NCBI GenBank assembly: GCA_002428485.1
Contig: DIWM01000011.1
Coordinates: 1-64,000, forward strand
DNA length: 64,000 nt
Direction of reading: 5' to 3'
Origin: Deltaproteobacteria bacterium UBA6106
GTDB lineage: Bacteria; Desulfobacterota; Syntrophorhabdia; Syntrophorhabdales; Syntrophorhabdaceae
The position numbers and the translations under genes were made by a program. The notes beneath the pieces are model-generated. The model had not been told where the DNA came from, searched no databases, and saw only the letters and a program-made list of their open reading frames with translations. Of the stretch, positions 53,090 through 61,060 are shown one piece after another. The stretch's first letter is position 1. Every line of letters begins with the position of its first letter.

Positions 53090-53411
53090 ATTCCCGCTCC
53101 TCTAACCGCTCTAATTTCTCCATGATGCATTTCTGCAGGATGAGCATTTCCCGGTGTTCAGCATTGTCTTTTGTCACAAATCCCTGTATCGTATCCCTCA
53201 GCCCTTCCGTGCCCTGCGCAAGCTTTGCCAGTGATTCGGCCTGCGCCTGCTGCGCCCCTACAAAGTCGCCGGCGAATCCCTTGACGAGATCTCCGGCTTT
53301 GTCGAGCGCCTTGCAGCCAAGCTTATAAAACGCCACAATTATCAAACCGGCGATCACCGCGCCGGGTCCCCAGAAACATAACGATTTGAGTACCTCTCCC
53401 CAGCTCAACAT
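53079..53411 (-). CDS. Membrane protein with coiled coil (DUF2730-like)
   Basis: 110 aa. One membrane span (about 14-30, WGPGAVIAGLIIVAFYK) and an amphipathic/coiled-coil tail. Position between lysis and packaging genes fits the Mu gp25-like or spanin-like group, but no motif decides it. Confidence 0.55.
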   Translation of the reverse strand: MLSWGEVLKSLCFWGPGAVIAGLIIVAFYKLGCKALDKAGDLVKGFAGDFVGAQQAQAESLAKLAQGTEGLRDTIQGFVTKDNAEHREMLILQKCIMEKLERLEEREYGG

Positions 53412-53423
53412 ATCCCCCTGCGA

Positions 53424-53909
53424 TTAATCCGTTGTATAGGAAAAGTTCAGCAGCCCTCCGTAAGCGGGTTTCCCTTTGGCCGCATCATAGACGACCGCCG
53501 GGCCGATCACACATTTGAAATTGTTCAGCAGGAAGTTGATCCCGGTGCCGTTGAAAAGTTTTATCAGGTCCAAATTCACGGATCCGCCCACAAGGGTGCC
53601 GCTGTCATTGCCTGTCACCCGGGCCGCGGCCGTAGCGTGCAGCGTGAGGGACAATTTGCCGCCCTTGCTGCCGATGCTCTTTTCATACGAGGCAACATCA
53701 AAACCCGCTCCGATCGCCAGGAACGCCGATTCCCCCGGAGAGGCAAGATACAGGTTGTCCTGGCCCATGCTGAGAAGCCCGAACTTTGCACCGCCGGTGT
53801 CTGACGCTGCCGGCTCCGGCGTGTCGTCGGCAAAAGCTACGGCTGCCCCAAAGAACACAACGGCCAGCAGCACAATCAGTATTTTTGAGATATGTTTTTT
53901 CATCGTCAT
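53424..53909 (-). CDS. Exported beta-rich protein of the lysis region
   Basis: 161 aa. Sec signal peptide (MKKHISKILIVLLAVVFFGA, cut near AFA-DD). Mature part has alternating hydrophobic strands and ends LLNFSYTTD, as in outer-membrane beta-strand proteins. No known family recognised. It may be a prophage-encoded envelope protein. Confidence 0.5.
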   Translation of the reverse strand: MTMKKHISKILIVLLAVVFFGAAVAFADDTPEPAASDTGGAKFGLLSMGQDNLYLASPGESAFLAIGAGFDVASYEKSIGSKGGKLSLTLHATAAARVTGNDSGTLVGGSVNLDLIKLFNGTGINFLLNNFKCVIGPAVVYDAAKGKPAYGGLLNFSYTTD

Positions 53910-54052
53910 CCTCCAAATAGTTTTTTAAAAAACCCGGACAATTTAATGTCCCAGTCAACGCGCCATGTCTTCTTGACCCCGACGCGCGGCAGCGTTGTTC
54001 CCTTTTTCTCCTGTTCGTCCAATACCTTTTTAACGATCTCGGTCCCGCTCAT
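53906..54052 (-). CDS. Small 48-aa protein
   Basis: Starts MSGTEIVKKVLDEQEKKGTT; basic, ends FFKKLFGG. Its ATG overlaps the stop of the holin-like gene and its stop overlaps the ATG of the exported protein, so it is well tiled. Not recognised. Confidence 0.5.
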   Translation of the reverse strand: MSGTEIVKKVLDEQEKKGTTLPRVGVKKTWRVDWDIKLSGFFKKLFGG

Positions 54053-54354
54053 TGTCTGCCTTTGATTTTTTTTATGATCCCGACGAGGCCCGTCACGGCT
54101 CCGTACAGAGCCACCCCGGCCGGGACAAGCTCCTTAATGAGCCCGCCGATAACTGAAGCATTATCGGCCATAGCGGCTGCAAGATCCGCAGGCACGGCCA
54201 CATCGAGAAAAACATAAAGACAACCGCCAATGAGGACCATGACTGCGCCGAAGAAACGCCGCGAGATGTACCAGGGCTTGTCTGTGCCTTTTTCTTCCTG
54301 GTATATCTTTCTTACGTCTTTCCACTGCGCTAATAGTTTTATGTATTTGAACAT
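54049..54354 (-). CDS. Holin-like small membrane protein
   Basis: 101 aa. Two hydrophobic segments (about 34-52 FFGAVMVLIGGCLYVFL, and 75-93). Size, topology and position next to endolysin genes suggest a holin-like protein. A charged N-terminus faces the cytoplasm. Confidence 0.6.
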   Translation of the reverse strand: MFKYIKLLAQWKDVRKIYQEEKGTDKPWYISRRFFGAVMVLIGGCLYVFLDVAVPADLAAAMADNASVIGGLIKELVPAGVALYGAVTGLVGIIKKIKGRQ

Positions 54355-54357
54355 TGC

Positions 54358-55086
54358 TTACCTCCTTCTTCCCCAGTATTCCCGGAGCATCGAGCATCCC
54401 TCTTCGTGGAGCCCGAGCATGTGGACGGTATCGGGCTTTGTATGCCATGAGGCCCAGACGATCTCAAAGTGGGTTGAAAGAAAAGCGTCCGGCAGAATTA
54501 CCTGGCGTTTACCGAGCTTTGTGCGATACAGGCCGAGTTCACGCCGATGGCCGACGTAGCAGAGCGCCACCATCTCGGTACAGGACACGCCGAGACCGTA
54601 TTCCCTCACGTTTGCAAGGGCGGTCTCCTTGTCCTGGAACAGATCGCTCACTATCTCCAGATCAAAGGTAAAGGTATCATCATACGGGCAGCCGACCATT
54701 TCCCGGGCACGCCTACATGCCTCATGTCGGACCTCTTCGGGTACCAGAGGTTTGAGGATCACTGCATAATCTGTGTTCAGGGGATGATGCGGATGCCGGT
54801 ACACCACGCCGTCGCTCACCGCCTCGACGATCCTCGTGGTGTTTTTAATATCTACAATCCAGGCGTGTTTCATGAAGCCGTTGATCGCGATATTGCTGAG
54901 ATCCCCGCGATTCCGGTGTAATCCTATATAGCCGGGGTATGACCTTCCGACCGCCTGGGCCATCTCGTCATGGTCGATCAGCCGCTCGTATTTCCCCCAG
55001 GCAAAACCGAGAGGACAATGCTCGCGCCGGATATCTCCGGCAAGAAATATGAGCTGCTTTCTAACCGCGTTAAACAATGCTCTCAT
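54358..55086 (-). CDS. YiiX-like permuted NlpC/P60 cysteine hydrolase
   Basis: 242 aa from MRALFNAVRKQL. Catalytic Cys in GLGVSCTEMVALCYVG and His in NGFMKHAWIVDI; the His before Cys order is the permuted NlpC/P60 (YiiX/YebB) form. May cleave peptidoglycan peptides or an acyl bond. Lies between the endolysin and holin-like genes, so a lysis role is plausible. Confidence 0.6.
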   Translation of the reverse strand: MRALFNAVRKQLIFLAGDIRREHCPLGFAWGKYERLIDHDEMAQAVGRSYPGYIGLHRNRGDLSNIAINGFMKHAWIVDIKNTTRIVEAVSDGVVYRHPHHPLNTDYAVILKPLVPEEVRHEACRRAREMVGCPYDDTFTFDLEIVSDLFQDKETALANVREYGLGVSCTEMVALCYVGHRRELGLYRTKLGKRQVILPDAFLSTHFEIVWASWHTKPDTVHMLGLHEEGCSMLREYWGRRR

Positions 55087-55090
55087 CTCG

Positions 55091-55537
55091 TCAACCCCGC
55101 GCTGCATCAACGATCCACCGGTATCCGAGGACATCGGCCTCCCTGTAAGACGACACTTTCACACAGTCGCTCTGGTTCCCGCCGAGCACTTTAATGAGGC
55201 CATCCGGAGCCTTGCGTACAAAGAAACCTACATGACCGCTTGGAGGCTTGCCACGCTTCAACACGACGATGCAGCCGGGCAAGGGCTCGTCAAGCGCAAC
55301 GCCCCAGCGCAGCCATAAGCGTGCCCGCGCGCTGCCCGTACCCTCGACGCCAAGCTGTTTCAACACCCAGTTGCAAAACGATGAGCACCACGGCGTCTCG
55401 TCGTCGGTGGCCTTTAATAACGTGCACTGCTGATATTCGACGATACGTGGATTATCCTGGTCGCCGCGGATCTCCTTTGTGCCGATCTCCGCCGTCGCGA
55501 TCTCAAGACATCTCTTCCGCAGCTCTTCCCAGATCAT
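55091..55537 (-). CDS. Endolysin (CHAP-like, TIGR02594 type)
   Basis: 148 aa. Cys in DETPWCSSFCNWVLKQLG and His in PPSGHVGFFVRK define the cysteine peptidase/amidase fold. Typical small phage endolysin length; no signal peptide, so release would need the holin. Confidence 0.75.
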   Translation of the reverse strand: MIWEELRKRCLEIATAEIGTKEIRGDQDNPRIVEYQQCTLLKATDDETPWCSSFCNWVLKQLGVEGTGSARARLWLRWGVALDEPLPGCIVVLKRGKPPSGHVGFFVRKAPDGLIKVLGGNQSDCVKVSSYREADVLGYRWIVDAARG

Positions 55538-55698
55538 GCCCTATACCTCTGCTTGTTGTTCCCGGAGGGACCCTGTGCACGCCCCTCCGGTGTTTCTATG
55601 GCGTTTTGCTGGGTTATCGCCGGGGATGCGCCTGGTAGGGGATCCCGCGTATAGGCTCCCCTCCAGGACTTTTCACGTTGCGTGATGTGGGTGATCAT
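55534..55698 (-). CDS. Possible 54-aa leader or small protein
   Basis: Reads MITHITQREKSWRGAYTRDP then a Pro/Gln/Arg-rich tail; the stop overlaps the endolysin ATG (ATGA). There is no obvious ribosome site, so it may be untranslated leader instead. Low confidence. Confidence 0.3.
   Translation of the reverse strand: MITHITQREKSWRGAYTRDPLPGASPAITQQNAIETPEGRAQGPSGNNKQRYRA
55673..55685. promoter_or_regulatory. Inverted repeat in the lysis promoter region
   Basis: TCACG-TTG-CGTGA between Mor and endolysin. The whole interval 55538-55761 has no confident gene and is where a Mor-dependent middle or late promoter would be expected (inference). Confidence 0.35.
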
Positions 55699-55761
55699 TT
55701 GATACAGTCTATATAAGCGGGGGGGATTATGTCCTGTGAAGCGGTTCAGAAATTTACTTCA

Positions 55762-56070
55762 TTATTCGTCGGTAAATAAGGCGGGCTGGTTATATCTGAT
55801 CTCTACTATCTCACGGATCCATCTCTCTGTCAAATCGTACTTTTTCGCCAGTTCGCGGTGGTTGTCTCCGGTGAACTCTCTTTTAATGCATTCATCGCGC
55901 TTCTTGCGGAGGATGCCTTCGAGCTGCGGGAAATAATATGCAAGGCCGCCAAGCGCCTCGGACAGTTTCACCGCGCTTTCAACGCCTATGATGCGGGCGA
56001 TCTCCTGATATGATTCCGGCAGGTCGTCAAGCGTGATCTGCATTATTATCTTCTGTACCCAGATTTCCAT
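55762..56070 (-). CDS. Mor-family transcription activator
   Basis: 102 aa. The Mor/C fold is visible: dimerisation helices (MQITLDDLPESYQEIARIIG, then VESAVKLSEALGG) and HTH KYDLTERWIREIVEI. Mor activates the Mu middle promoter. It immediately follows gemA (stop and ATG adjoin). An internal Met start at residue 10 is possible. Confidence 0.85.
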   Translation of the reverse strand: MEIWVQKIIMQITLDDLPESYQEIARIIGVESAVKLSEALGGLAYYFPQLEGILRKKRDECIKREFTGDNHRELAKKYDLTERWIREIVEIRYNQPALFTDE

Positions 56071-56565
56071 TTAAGCCCCGTTGCCATTGTGTGCCCTGGC
56101 CTGTACGTTATAGGGACACTCGCATTTATTCTGGCTGCGCCAGATACCCTTTAACCCTTCGATCACCGCTGACGCCTCGACGGAGAGCCTGATAACTGTG
56201 AGGCCGAAATACTTCTGTAGCCACCGGCGGTACCCATCCCAGGTGCGCCATTTGATATCCTGTTTCAGGTGCTCGATCATATTGAGCTGCTGCGGCGACA
56301 CCATGTACATGACGTTGTCCGGGATCTGTTCCCTGGGGGGTCGCGGCCTGCACAAAGTACAGACGGGCTTTTTCGATTTTACCCGGAAACCGAGGCGCTT
56401 GAAGTATGTGATAAAATCGTCCGCCTGTGCATAAGAAAGACCCTTTGATGTCTGTACCTGATAGCGGTATTCAAGCATATACCGGTATGCATCCTCTGCG
56501 ATGCCAAGCTGGGTCTTCGCCAGGTGGATCAGGATGATCTGCTTTTTGTCGATGGGTCTGATCAT
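56071..56565 (-). CDS. gemA: GemA/gp16 (DUF1018) regulatory protein
   Basis: 164 aa from MIRPIDKKQIILIHLAKTQL, with GAGGGGG as ribosome site. Matches the Mu GemA/gp16 family (AEDAYRYMLEYRY, LSYAQADDFITYFKRLGFR, then CxxC and the C-terminal SPQQLNMIEHLKQDI). GemA modulates host gene expression and DNA relaxation in Mu. Located before mor as in other Mu-like phages. Confidence 0.85.
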   Translation of the reverse strand: MIRPIDKKQIILIHLAKTQLGIAEDAYRYMLEYRYQVQTSKGLSYAQADDFITYFKRLGFRVKSKKPVCTLCRPRPPREQIPDNVMYMVSPQQLNMIEHLKQDIKWRTWDGYRRWLQKYFGLTVIRLSVEASAVIEGLKGIWRSQNKCECPYNVQARAHNGNGA

Positions 56566-56585
56566 ATGTACCCCCTCTGCGCTGC

Positions 56586-56711
56586 TCAATCCGGTAACCC
56601 CCGGGACATGAGCCAGATAAGACAAAATATATATGTGTCGGCCATGAGTCCAACGGCAAGAGCCACGCAGAGCGCGATCCACCTGATTGCGGTAAGAATG
56701 CGCTTAGGCAT
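56586..56711 (-). CDS. 41-aa hydrophobic peptide
   Basis: One membrane helix (AIRWIALCVALAVGLMADTY). Overlaps the upstream winged-helix gene by 8 bp. Small phage membrane protein of unknown role. Confidence 0.5.
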   Translation of the reverse strand: MPKRILTAIRWIALCVALAVGLMADTYIFCLIWLMSRGLPD

Positions 56712-57090
56712 TGATCTCCTCCTTCTCGTACTCGTATTCAAGCAGGGTTTGATTGAAGATCGCCACGAGGGAGGTCTTCTGGAGCTGCGCCGCCCGGACA
56801 AGTATCATGATCCCGCGATGGCGCAGGCTTTTTGTCACCGCGGCGATCTCGGCCGGCGTGACAGGAATAAAATAGCCGCTGCCGTTGCTGCCGATCAATT
56901 TGCCGTGCTTGTTGATAAGGTGGGCGATTATGGCGCGCACTGACGTATAGTCGATACCGGTCATCCGGGAGATCTCCGTCCCGAGGATCTCGTTGCCTTT
57001 GCCACGCCGATCCCGGATACAGTCCCACACCGCCCGCTGCTCATCAGTGAGCATCGGCCCGTCAAGATTTAGCTGGCCTTGTTCCGGCAT
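56704..57090 (-). CDS. Winged-helix protein of the early region
   Basis: 128 aa from MPEQGQLNLDGP; the ATG overlaps the TAA of the zinc ribbon gene (TAATG). HTH region TEISRMTGIDYTSVRAIIAH and C-terminal helix. Probably DNA-binding; no better name. Confidence 0.65.
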   Translation of the reverse strand: MPEQGQLNLDGPMLTDEQRAVWDCIRDRRGKGNEILGTEISRMTGIDYTSVRAIIAHLINKHGKLIGSNGSGYFIPVTPAEIAAVTKSLRHRGIMILVRAAQLQKTSLVAIFNQTLLEYEYEKEEINA

Positions 57091-57212
57091 TACTCTCTCT
57101 CTCTCTCGATAAACCCGTTCTGTTGTCCGCACATCATACACCTCTCTCCGGTATCAGAAAACCGGTCCGGTACGATATTTCCGCTGCCGCATTTACCGCA
57201 TATCCTGGGCAT
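57090..57212 (-). CDS. 40-aa zinc-ribbon protein
   Basis: MPRICGKCGSGNIVPDRF then CMMCG: two CxxC knuckles make a rubredoxin-like zinc ribbon. The C-terminus is an Arg/Glu repeat (ERERE). Overlaps the next gene by 1 nt (TAATG). Confidence 0.65.
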   Translation of the reverse strand: MPRICGKCGSGNIVPDRFSDTGERCMMCGQQNGFIERERE

Positions 57213-57221
57213 AATCACCTC

Positions 57222-57362
57222 TCAAAACGTCACGCTTGCATTCAGGACTGCCGCGAGAAACCAGTACCGCGCGTGATAAAAGTCCCCCTGCAAGGCGTAG
57301 ACAGCCGATGCGCCGAAGCTCAGACCGATAATAATTGCCGGGAATATCAGCTCGCGGTTCAT
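57222..57362 (-). CDS. 46-aa membrane peptide
   Basis: Two short hydrophobic stretches (FPAIIIGLSFGASAVYAL, and FLAAVLNASVTF). ATG overlaps the MazG-like gene stop by 4 nt. Unknown role. Confidence 0.5.
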   Translation of the reverse strand: MNRELIFPAIIIGLSFGASAVYALQGDFYHARYWFLAAVLNASVTF

Positions 57363-57658
57363 ATCTTCCACGCCCCTTCCATACAAATATCTATAACAAA
57401 CCGTGCCGCCATGGCCCCGAGTTGAACGGCCTCTTTCTGTAGTTTCTCGGGATCGCGGGCATCCGCCTTTTTCTTGACTTCTTCCCAGAGCTCGTCAAGT
57501 TCTTCTTTTATCACCGCGTAGCCCTCGTGCGCGCTGTGGAACGGGCCGTTGATGAGAGAGGCTCTGCGGAACTCGGCGACTATCGCGGTCATTGCCACAA
57601 GCTCCCGGTCTCTGTATTCGTGAGGTGTTCCTTCATAGGTCAGTGGATATGGTTTCAT
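57359..57658 (-). CDS. MazG-like nucleotide pyrophosphohydrolase-like protein
   Basis: 99 aa from MKPYPLTYEGTPHEYRDREL. The EExx(D/E) pattern EGYAVIKEELDELWEEVKKK followed by LQKEAVQLGAMAARFVID is that of MazG-like NTP-PPases. May adjust the nucleotide pool during replication. Confidence 0.6.
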   Translation of the reverse strand: MKPYPLTYEGTPHEYRDRELVAMTAIVAEFRRASLINGPFHSAHEGYAVIKEELDELWEEVKKKADARDPEKLQKEAVQLGAMAARFVIDICMEGAWKI

Positions 57659-57881
57659 GATTCCCCCTTGTATACTCATCACAGACATGATCGTTACGGA
57701 TGCCGTACTTGTTCGAGTTATCCAGCCCGATCACCTCGCAGCGCCAGTCATACCGGAGGATACTGTCGGGTCCTGATGCGCAGCTCATAATCGGTACCCA
57801 CTTCTTGTGCAGACAATATTTGCACCGCTCAAACCGCTCCGTCGCCCGCCTGTAATTGAGTTCATGCTTTCTTTTGAGCAT
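57633..57881 (-). CDS. Hypothetical Cys-containing protein
   Basis: 82 aa. Four Cys (ERCKYCLHKK, MSCASG, RCEVIG) suggest metal binding. Overlaps both neighbours by about 20-26 bp. Not recognised. Confidence 0.5.
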   Translation of the reverse strand: MLKRKHELNYRRATERFERCKYCLHKKWVPIMSCASGPDSILRYDWRCEVIGLDNSNKYGIRNDHVCDEYTRGNHETISTDL

Positions 57882-58071
57882 ACTCTCTCCTGAGTTCTTC
57901 CTCTGTTTTTAGTGTTACTTTTATAAGATCTGTAAGCAGATACGTCGTGGTCGTCTTTCCAAACAGTACCATGGCGTATTTCCCCGTGATGTACCGCACG
58001 GTACCAATGCTGCGCTTCGCCCCATGCATCACGTTGTCACCTTCTTTGATCTGGTCTTTACTGTTACTCAT
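57862..58071 (-). CDS. Hypothetical SH3-like small protein
   Basis: 69 aa. Pattern GDNVMHGAKRSIGTVRYITG then YAMVLFG resembles small SH3-like barrels. Overlaps the downstream gene by 20 bp. Function unknown. Confidence 0.5.
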   Translation of the reverse strand: MSNSKDQIKEGDNVMHGAKRSIGTVRYITGKYAMVLFGKTTTTYLLTDLIKVTLKTEEELRREYAQKKA

Positions 58072-58097
58072 ATATCAATCCTCATACGGCTATCCTC

Positions 58098-58574
58098 TCA
58101 CACCACAAAATAGAGGCTTTTCAGCTTTGTCGGAGGGCGATAAAAACATTTTCCCACGACATTAAACCAGCAATCATGGCGGAAAAGATTGTCATAAAGC
58201 AATATCCTATGTATCCATCCTCCGTTTACCCACCTGAAGCAGATCCAGTGCGAATCACTGTATTTACCGTCACCATAATAGATCCTCCCAAGTGCAACGC
58301 GGGAAGGGTATTCTGGCATATAAGCCGGCCAGGAAGCCTGCTTGTCTTTCGGGATTAGTATCCTTTCAACCTTGTACCCGAATTGCTCGAGGGTTTTTAT
58401 TACCATCCGGGACGGCGTGTATCCTGGCCACTCCGGGATAGCCTCAAGTATCTCGAGATGGTTTATGCCTGTCGCGGCTGACATCGCGGCGATGCCACAG
58501 TATCCCCAGTTAGGCCGGGCCCCTTTCGGTTTCTGAATCTTATCCAGCTCTGCTATGGGTGGGGCATAGAGCAT
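58098..58574 (-). CDS. C39-like papain-fold protein
   Basis: 158 aa. Cys in NWGYCGIAAMSAATGI and His in SDSHWICFRWVNGG fit the papain-like C39 arrangement. Located in the early region, so it is not likely a lysis enzyme. Its target is unknown. Confidence 0.55.
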   Translation of the reverse strand: MLYAPPIAELDKIQKPKGARPNWGYCGIAAMSAATGINHLEILEAIPEWPGYTPSRMVIKTLEQFGYKVERILIPKDKQASWPAYMPEYPSRVALGRIYYGDGKYSDSHWICFRWVNGGWIHRILLYDNLFRHDCWFNVVGKCFYRPPTKLKSLYFVV

Positions 58575-58790
58575 TTAGTCCTCCAACGCCTTCTCGCCTT
58601 TAAGCAGCTCTTTCAATGCGCGATCGCGAGCGTCTTTGGTCGGATATGTTCCTGTCTTTACCCAGTGGCCGCGCAGCGAATGTTCCCTGATCTCGTATGT
58701 TACATCGGGCCGGTTGACGGCATAGACGTCTCTGCGGCGATAAATGGTATATCCAGCCTGCACCAGTTTATATCGTGAGTCTCCGGTCAT
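58575..58790 (-). CDS. Hypothetical small basic protein
   Basis: 71 aa. Starts MTGDSRYKLVQAGYTIYRRR; beta-rich then helical (KDARDRALKELLKGE). Overlaps the upstream gene by 4 bp. Not recognised. Confidence 0.5.
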   Translation of the reverse strand: MTGDSRYKLVQAGYTIYRRRDVYAVNRPDVTYEIREHSLRGHWVKTGTYPTKDARDRALKELLKGEKALED

Positions 58791-59164
58791 TTATGCACCT
58801 CCGGGTTTTTCACTTTTCTCCAGCCGCCGTAGCCGTTATAGGTCTTCACTCTGATGTATAATTCACCGGCGTTCCGAAAGTAGGAATTCTCTGCTTTTGC
58901 CTTTTCGATCGCTTCCGCTGCCGAAGACGCCTCGCCTTGCCAATACCTAAAATACCCGTCAGCGTCAGTATGCTGGATGCGGTATATTTCGGGTTGGTTG
59001 TTAATAAAATCTTTTCGGGTGACCCGGACAGAACCACTAAAACCACAGGCTTCATGATGAAACGGAATATCAGCTATGTCGTCGGACCGGAATAAATTCA
59101 ACTCGAGGATTTCTCCGAATGTTGAGTCCCGTGGTATTTCTTTCTTACATTTTGGGCACTTCAT
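58787..59164 (-). CDS. Zinc-ribbon-start protein
   Basis: 125 aa. MKCPKCKKEI start and a later Cys (HHEACGFSG) suggest a metal site; then a beta-rich domain (YRIQHTDADGYFRYWQGEAS). Overlaps the next zinc-finger gene by 20 bp. Unknown role. Confidence 0.55.
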   Translation of the reverse strand: MKCPKCKKEIPRDSTFGEILELNLFRSDDIADIPFHHEACGFSGSVRVTRKDFINNQPEIYRIQHTDADGYFRYWQGEASSAAEAIEKAKAENSYFRNAGELYIRVKTYNGYGGWRKVKNPEVHK

Positions 59165-59624
59165 TGCGCTGCCTCCTGTTCTTTTGCAACCTTATGATCG
59201 TTTTTACCAGCTCCATCGGGTCGCGTTTTTCCGGGAAAGCCTTGCATTCGCACTCGCCGTCACCCCAGACAAGCCGTTTCGCACAATGCTCAGTGTGCCC
59301 GTCCTTGATGTGTTGCGCTATTTTTTTCTGGTCCTCTCGATTCCGTTTTGTACATGTGCGGCAAATCCCGAGATAGTCCACGGTTCCTATCTCGCCGCAT
59401 TGCAGACACCTGGTATTGTGCATCAGGCCGATCTGCTCTGCGAACCACGGCGGGCAAACATTAAACTCACTTCCGCAATTGGTACACTTGATATTCACGG
59501 CAAGGCCACCGCGGGGGCCTTCCAGAAAATCGAACTTCCCACAATCCGGGCATTTCTTCTCAACAAACAACATATATTCCAGGGTATGTTCGGCTATGTC
59601 CCAAGCGCGATCGCTGATCGTCAT
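59145..59624 (-). CDS. Multi-zinc-ribbon protein
   Basis: 159 aa. CxxC pairs in KKCPDCGKFDF, IKCTNCGSEF, TRCLQCGEIG and GICRTCTKR, plus a Cys-rich GECECKAF: four to five zinc knuckles. Possibly nucleic-acid-binding. Overlaps the Gam-like gene by 4 bp. Confidence 0.6.
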   Translation of the reverse strand: MTISDRAWDIAEHTLEYMLFVEKKCPDCGKFDFLEGPRGGLAVNIKCTNCGSEFNVCPPWFAEQIGLMHNTRCLQCGEIGTVDYLGICRTCTKRNREDQKKIAQHIKDGHTEHCAKRLVWGDGECECKAFPEKRDPMELVKTIIRLQKNRRQRNEVPKM

Positions 59625-60148
59625 GCTGCCTCCTCGGTCTCCTCGTCTTTTTCCTTGAGGAGCTTGTCGACCAGCTTTTCGATTTGCGAGTCTGTGGGTT
59701 TGATCACTACCTGATCGCCCGTATCTTCCACCTGGATTCCGAGCTTTTTAAGTTCTGCCGCCGAAAGGTTTGCCAGGGCCTTCTTTACCGGTTTTTTCTT
59801 TGTCTGGATCAGCACCTCGGCCTGATCGGAGAAGTGTTTTTCGATGAGGCGCACTACGGTGTCGTTGTCGTCCCAATCGATCTTCCCCTTGCCTTTTTCT
59901 AACCCCACCTTTATCCCGCTGATAATTACGGTGCGGGGCTTGACAAAAAGCTCTTTGCTGTCCTCTATCGCCGCTTTCAGGTCTGCTTTTTCCTGGGAGG
60001 CGATCCCCACCTGGATTTTGATACCCGGCAGGTACTGCCTCTTGATGGCCTCGATCTTGTCCTCCAGCGACTGGACTGTTTCCGCAAGCCGCTCGCGCGC
60101 ATCCGCGTAATTCCTTGTCAGTTTTTCAATCTTTTCCATTGTTGCCAT
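59621..60148 (-). CDS. Mu Gam-like protein
   Basis: 175 aa. Coiled-coil first half (ADARERLAETVQSLEDKIEA), then a C-terminal half with the Gam order: GIKVGLEKGKGKIDW, VEKHF-like helix, KKPVKKALANL, KKLGIQVEDTG and DQVVIKP. Gam binds DNA ends and protects them from host nucleases. Ribosome site AAGGGGG. Confidence 0.6.
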   Translation of the reverse strand: MATMEKIEKLTRNYADARERLAETVQSLEDKIEAIKRQYLPGIKIQVGIASQEKADLKAAIEDSKELFVKPRTVIISGIKVGLEKGKGKIDWDDNDTVVRLIEKHFSDQAEVLIQTKKKPVKKALANLSAAELKKLGIQVEDTGDQVVIKPTDSQIEKLVDKLLKEKDEETEEAA

Positions 60149-60398
60149 TGTTGCCCCCTTTCTTGTTCCTCCTGCGGAGGATATTCTTGATTCCTGCCAG
60201 CATCATCCCTTTTGCTATGTCGTGCACGGTTGCCGTGTACATCTCGTCTTGATCGCCATCGAACACCACCGTTACGGGTGACGCGCCAATCGGCACATAT
60301 ACCACAACCTTCACTCCGGAGATGGTTGCCTCTAAGGCCCTCGCTCCTGGCGGCCAGGATCCCGGATTGAGCTTTATGATCTCAACAGACGCCTTCAT
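60126..60398 (-). CDS. Hypothetical protein upstream of the Gam-like gene
   Basis: 90 aa from the ATG (MKASVEIIKLNPGSWPPGAR) that overlaps the preceding small gene's stop by 4 nt. Beta-rich with a Lys/Asn-rich C-terminus (RRRNKKGGNNGNNGKD). Overlaps the Gam-like gene by 23 bp. Not recognised. Confidence 0.5.
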   Translation of the reverse strand: MKASVEIIKLNPGSWPPGARALEATISGVKVVVYVPIGASPVTVVFDGDQDEMYTATVHDIAKGMMLAGIKNILRRRNKKGGNNGNNGKD

Positions 60399-60490
60399 TT
60401 GAACACCATCCATAATGCCGCACCGAATGAAGCTATGGAGCCGATTACATAAGCAGCAACGATCATTTCGTCTCGTTTATACCAGGGCAT
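60395..60490 (-). CDS. 31-aa membrane peptide
   Basis: MPWYKRDEMIVAAYVIGSIA, a single hydrophobic helix. Its stop overlaps the next ATG (ATGA), consistent with translation. Weak support otherwise. Confidence 0.4.
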   Translation of the reverse strand: MPWYKRDEMIVAAYVIGSIASFGAALWMVFK

Positions 60491-60492
60491 CG

Positions 60493-60831
60493 TTATCTCT
60501 TCTTTTGCGCTTTTATTTGCAATTTATTTAAATTTTTGTTTACCCACTCTTGAGCAGTTTTATATGCTATTTTATAGTTTTCGGCGCCGCATCCCCGTGT
60601 CTCGATAAATTGAATTGGCATCCACTTGTTATCAACCAAAACATTAATGCGGAACCCGAGCCCTTCACATGGGTACCTACTCGGTGACACATCTCCATTG
60701 TGATCCCAAATTAATCTTATCGCCCTGATTTCTGATGCTCTCAATGCATAGTTTTCAAACCATAACAAGTCATCAGGGCAGGCGGCAGCAGGGATCATAA
60801 AAATTATCAGCACCATAATCGCTGTTTTCAC
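60493..60831 (-). CDS. Exported small protein with lipobox-like site
   Basis: 112 aa from a GTG after a strong ribosome site (AGGAGGGAAATT). Signal peptide about 1-20 with a Cys at IPAAACPDD (lipobox-like). The mature part has Cys near the middle (RYPCEGLG, TRGCGAEN) that could form a disulfide. Unknown role. Confidence 0.5.
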   Translation of the reverse strand: MKTAIMVLIIFMIPAAACPDDLLWFENYALRASEIRAIRLIWDHNGDVSPSRYPCEGLGFRINVLVDNKWMPIQFIETRGCGAENYKIAYKTAQEWVNKNLNKLQIKAQKKR

Positions 60832-60841
60832 AATTTCCCTC

Positions 60842-61060
60842 CTATGCTGTGGTAAATAGCCCACCCAGCTCAACTGCACGGGGCATATTTACGGGCATCA
60901 AACGCGTAAAGGTTTTCTTTACCTGGTCCGCATAGTTATGTCTGGTTATAAAGTTTGCCTGGTAAAGGTTGCCGAACTGGTCTTCCATAATGATGGCAAA
61001 CCCCGACGTTTTCCCTTTCAGCTCCATGTCATAGATTCCCTTGACCCGCAGATTAGTCAT
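60842..61060 (-). CDS. Hypothetical 72-aa protein
   Basis: Starts MTNLRVKGIYDMELKGKTSG; beta-rich. An upstream Met in the same frame is less likely, as it would lie inside the neighbour. Overlaps the TM peptide gene by 8 bp. Not recognised. Confidence 0.45.
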   Translation of the reverse strand: MTNLRVKGIYDMELKGKTSGFAIIMEDQFGNLYQANFITRHNYADQVKKTFTRLMPVNMPRAVELGGLFTTA

